This document shows positions 6,902-7,669 of a DNA stretch of 7,669 nt, one piece after another. Made by a program: the position numbers and the translations under genes. Each line of letters opens with the position of its first letter. Positions within the stretch are counted from its first letter, which is position 1. The stretch is from Methylophaga sp. (lineage in GTDB: Bacteria; Pseudomonadota; Gammaproteobacteria; Nitrosococcales; Methylophagaceae). The notes under the pieces are model-generated. The model saw nothing but the letters and a program-made list of their open reading frames with translations. It did not search any database and was not told the DNA's origin. Location of the stretch: positions 1 through 7,669 of the forward strand of contig WTAY01000180.1 of assembly GCA_013139345.1 (NCBI GenBank), written 5' to 3'.

Positions 6902-7669
6902 GTGAGTGCATTAGCTGAAGCAATAAAAAAAGTAGCCACAGGCCCACATTTATCAAAAGACCTAAGCCAAGAAGAAGCACGGTTGGCGATGATGGAGATT
7001 TTGTCTGGTCAGGCTGATCCTGTTCAAGCTGCCATATTCTTTATTTCTTTACGAATTAAAACGGAAACAAATGAAGAAAATTTTGGGATCTATCAGGCAT
7101 TACAAGCATCTACCACGCAATGCATTGCTAATGTTGAGCAGTTATTAACCATTTCAGATCCATTCAATGGCTTTAATCGACACTGCCCTATATCTGCATT
7201 TTTACCCGCTGTATTAGCTGCATCCGGTTTACCAACACTATCGCAAGGCGTGAAGGAAATGGGGCCTAAGTTTGGGGTAACGCATTCACAAGTATTCGCA
7301 GAGGCGGGTGTTAATGTAGATTTGACGGTCAAGCAAGCAACGGAAAGGCTAAATAACAAAGAACTCGCTTGGACATTTATTGACCAGAGACAGGCAACAC
7401 CAGCTCTTTTTGCCTTAGAAGACTTACGCACAAGAATGATAAAACGCCCTAGCTTGGCAACGTTAGAAAAGCTAATCATGCCAATCAAAGCGCAAAGCAA
7501 AACACACCTTCAAATTGGCTTCGTGCATAAGGCTTATCCCCCAGTATTAGCATGGCTTTCAGAACAAGCTGATTTTGCATCAGCACTGATTATTCGAGGG
7601 ATTGAAGGTGGTATATTGCCAACATTACGTGAACCATCAAATTGTTTTCAAACCTTTACAGGTGACGCT
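6902..7669 (+). CDS. TrpD2/YbiB-like glycosyltransferase family 3 protein, N-terminal 256 residues (3' truncated by window)
   Basis: Related to anthranilate phosphoribosyltransferase (TrpD) but probably not a tryptophan enzyme. The frame stays open to the last base. The N-terminal helical domain is typical: ATGPHLSKDLSQEEARLAM (12-30), then QAAIFFISLRIKTETNEE (42-59). The glycine-rich PRPP loop of true TrpD (GTGGD) is absent. In its place is ISDPFNGFNRHCPISAF (84-100), comparable to the SYNGARKQ stretch of E. coli YbiB/TrpD2. Later blocks are LEDLRTRMIKRPSLATLEKL (172-191), GFVHKAYPPVLA (206-217) and RGIEGGILPTLREP (232-245), the last matching the HG-EG region of the fold. YbiB is described as a LexA-regulated nucleic acid-binding protein without TrpD activity, so a similar role is possible. 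GTG at 6902 is the first codon after the ligA stop, in the same frame. No ribosome site is evident, so translation is likely coupled to ligA. The family is fairly sure, the function open. Confidence 0.85.
   Translation, partial: MSALAEAIKKVATGPHLSKDLSQEEARLAMMEILSGQADPVQAAIFFISLRIKTETNEENFGIYQALQASTTQCIANVEQLLTISDPFNGFNRHCPISAFLPAVLAASGLPTLSQGVKEMGPKFGVTHSQVFAEAGVNVDLTVKQATERLNNKELAWTFIDQRQATPALFALEDLRTRMIKRPSLATLEKLIMPIKAQSKTHLQIGFVHKAYPPVLAWLSEQADFASALIIRGIEGGILPTLREPSNCFQTFTGDA

Noticed and set aside
6925..6931. Run of seven A near the start of the TrpD2-like gene as a programmed frameshift site
   Set aside because: A slip leads straight to a TAG after about a dozen residues; no stimulatory structure is seen and Lys-Lys codons explain it.
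7093..7500. 135-residue minus-strand open frame
   Set aside because: It is antisense to the TrpD2-like gene, which has recognisable family motifs and stays open to the window edge on the plus strand.

Overview
The window is chromosomal DNA from a bacterium, most likely a gammaproteobacterium. ZipA is essentially confined to that class, and the cysZ (divergent) / zipA-ligA neighbourhood matches the E. coli arrangement. The DNA is AT-rich by eye, with A/T-ending codons throughout. QueF is the short (type I) form rather than the long form of enterics, vibrios and pseudomonads. This hints at a lineage outside those groups, perhaps a Thiotrichales-like marine organism, but that placement is a guess.

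Layout: the left edge (1-1551, +) is the C-terminal two thirds of a monomeric NADP-isocitrate dehydrogenase. It converges on a minus-strand cluster that reads, in transcription order, queF (3988-3599), an FGGY sugar kinase (3574-2291) and cysZ (2288-1548). The icd and cysZ stop codons overlap. A 62-bp divergent intergenic region (3989-4050) separates this cluster from a plus-strand cluster: zipA (4051-4905), ligA (4889-6901) and a TrpD2/YbiB-like protein (6902 to the window edge, incomplete).

How the genes relate: the right-hand cluster joins septum assembly (ZipA tethers FtsZ to the membrane), replication and repair (NAD-dependent ligase), and a divergent phosphoribosyltransferase-fold protein whose E. 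coli relative YbiB binds nucleic acid. The left-hand cluster joins queuosine precursor reduction, a probable pentulose kinase and sulfate uptake. No shared pathway is evident, but the genes are packed 24 nt and 2 nt apart and are probably co-transcribed. The window is almost entirely coding: the only non-coding gaps are 2, 24 and 62 nt. I see no RNA gene, mobile element, CRISPR array or integration site. No clearly novel system is present. The most unusual items are a 26-bp perfect palindrome inside icd, the queF-kinase-cysZ cluster inserted between cysZ and zipA, and the ligA-trpD2-like junction, where stop and start codons abut in the same frame.
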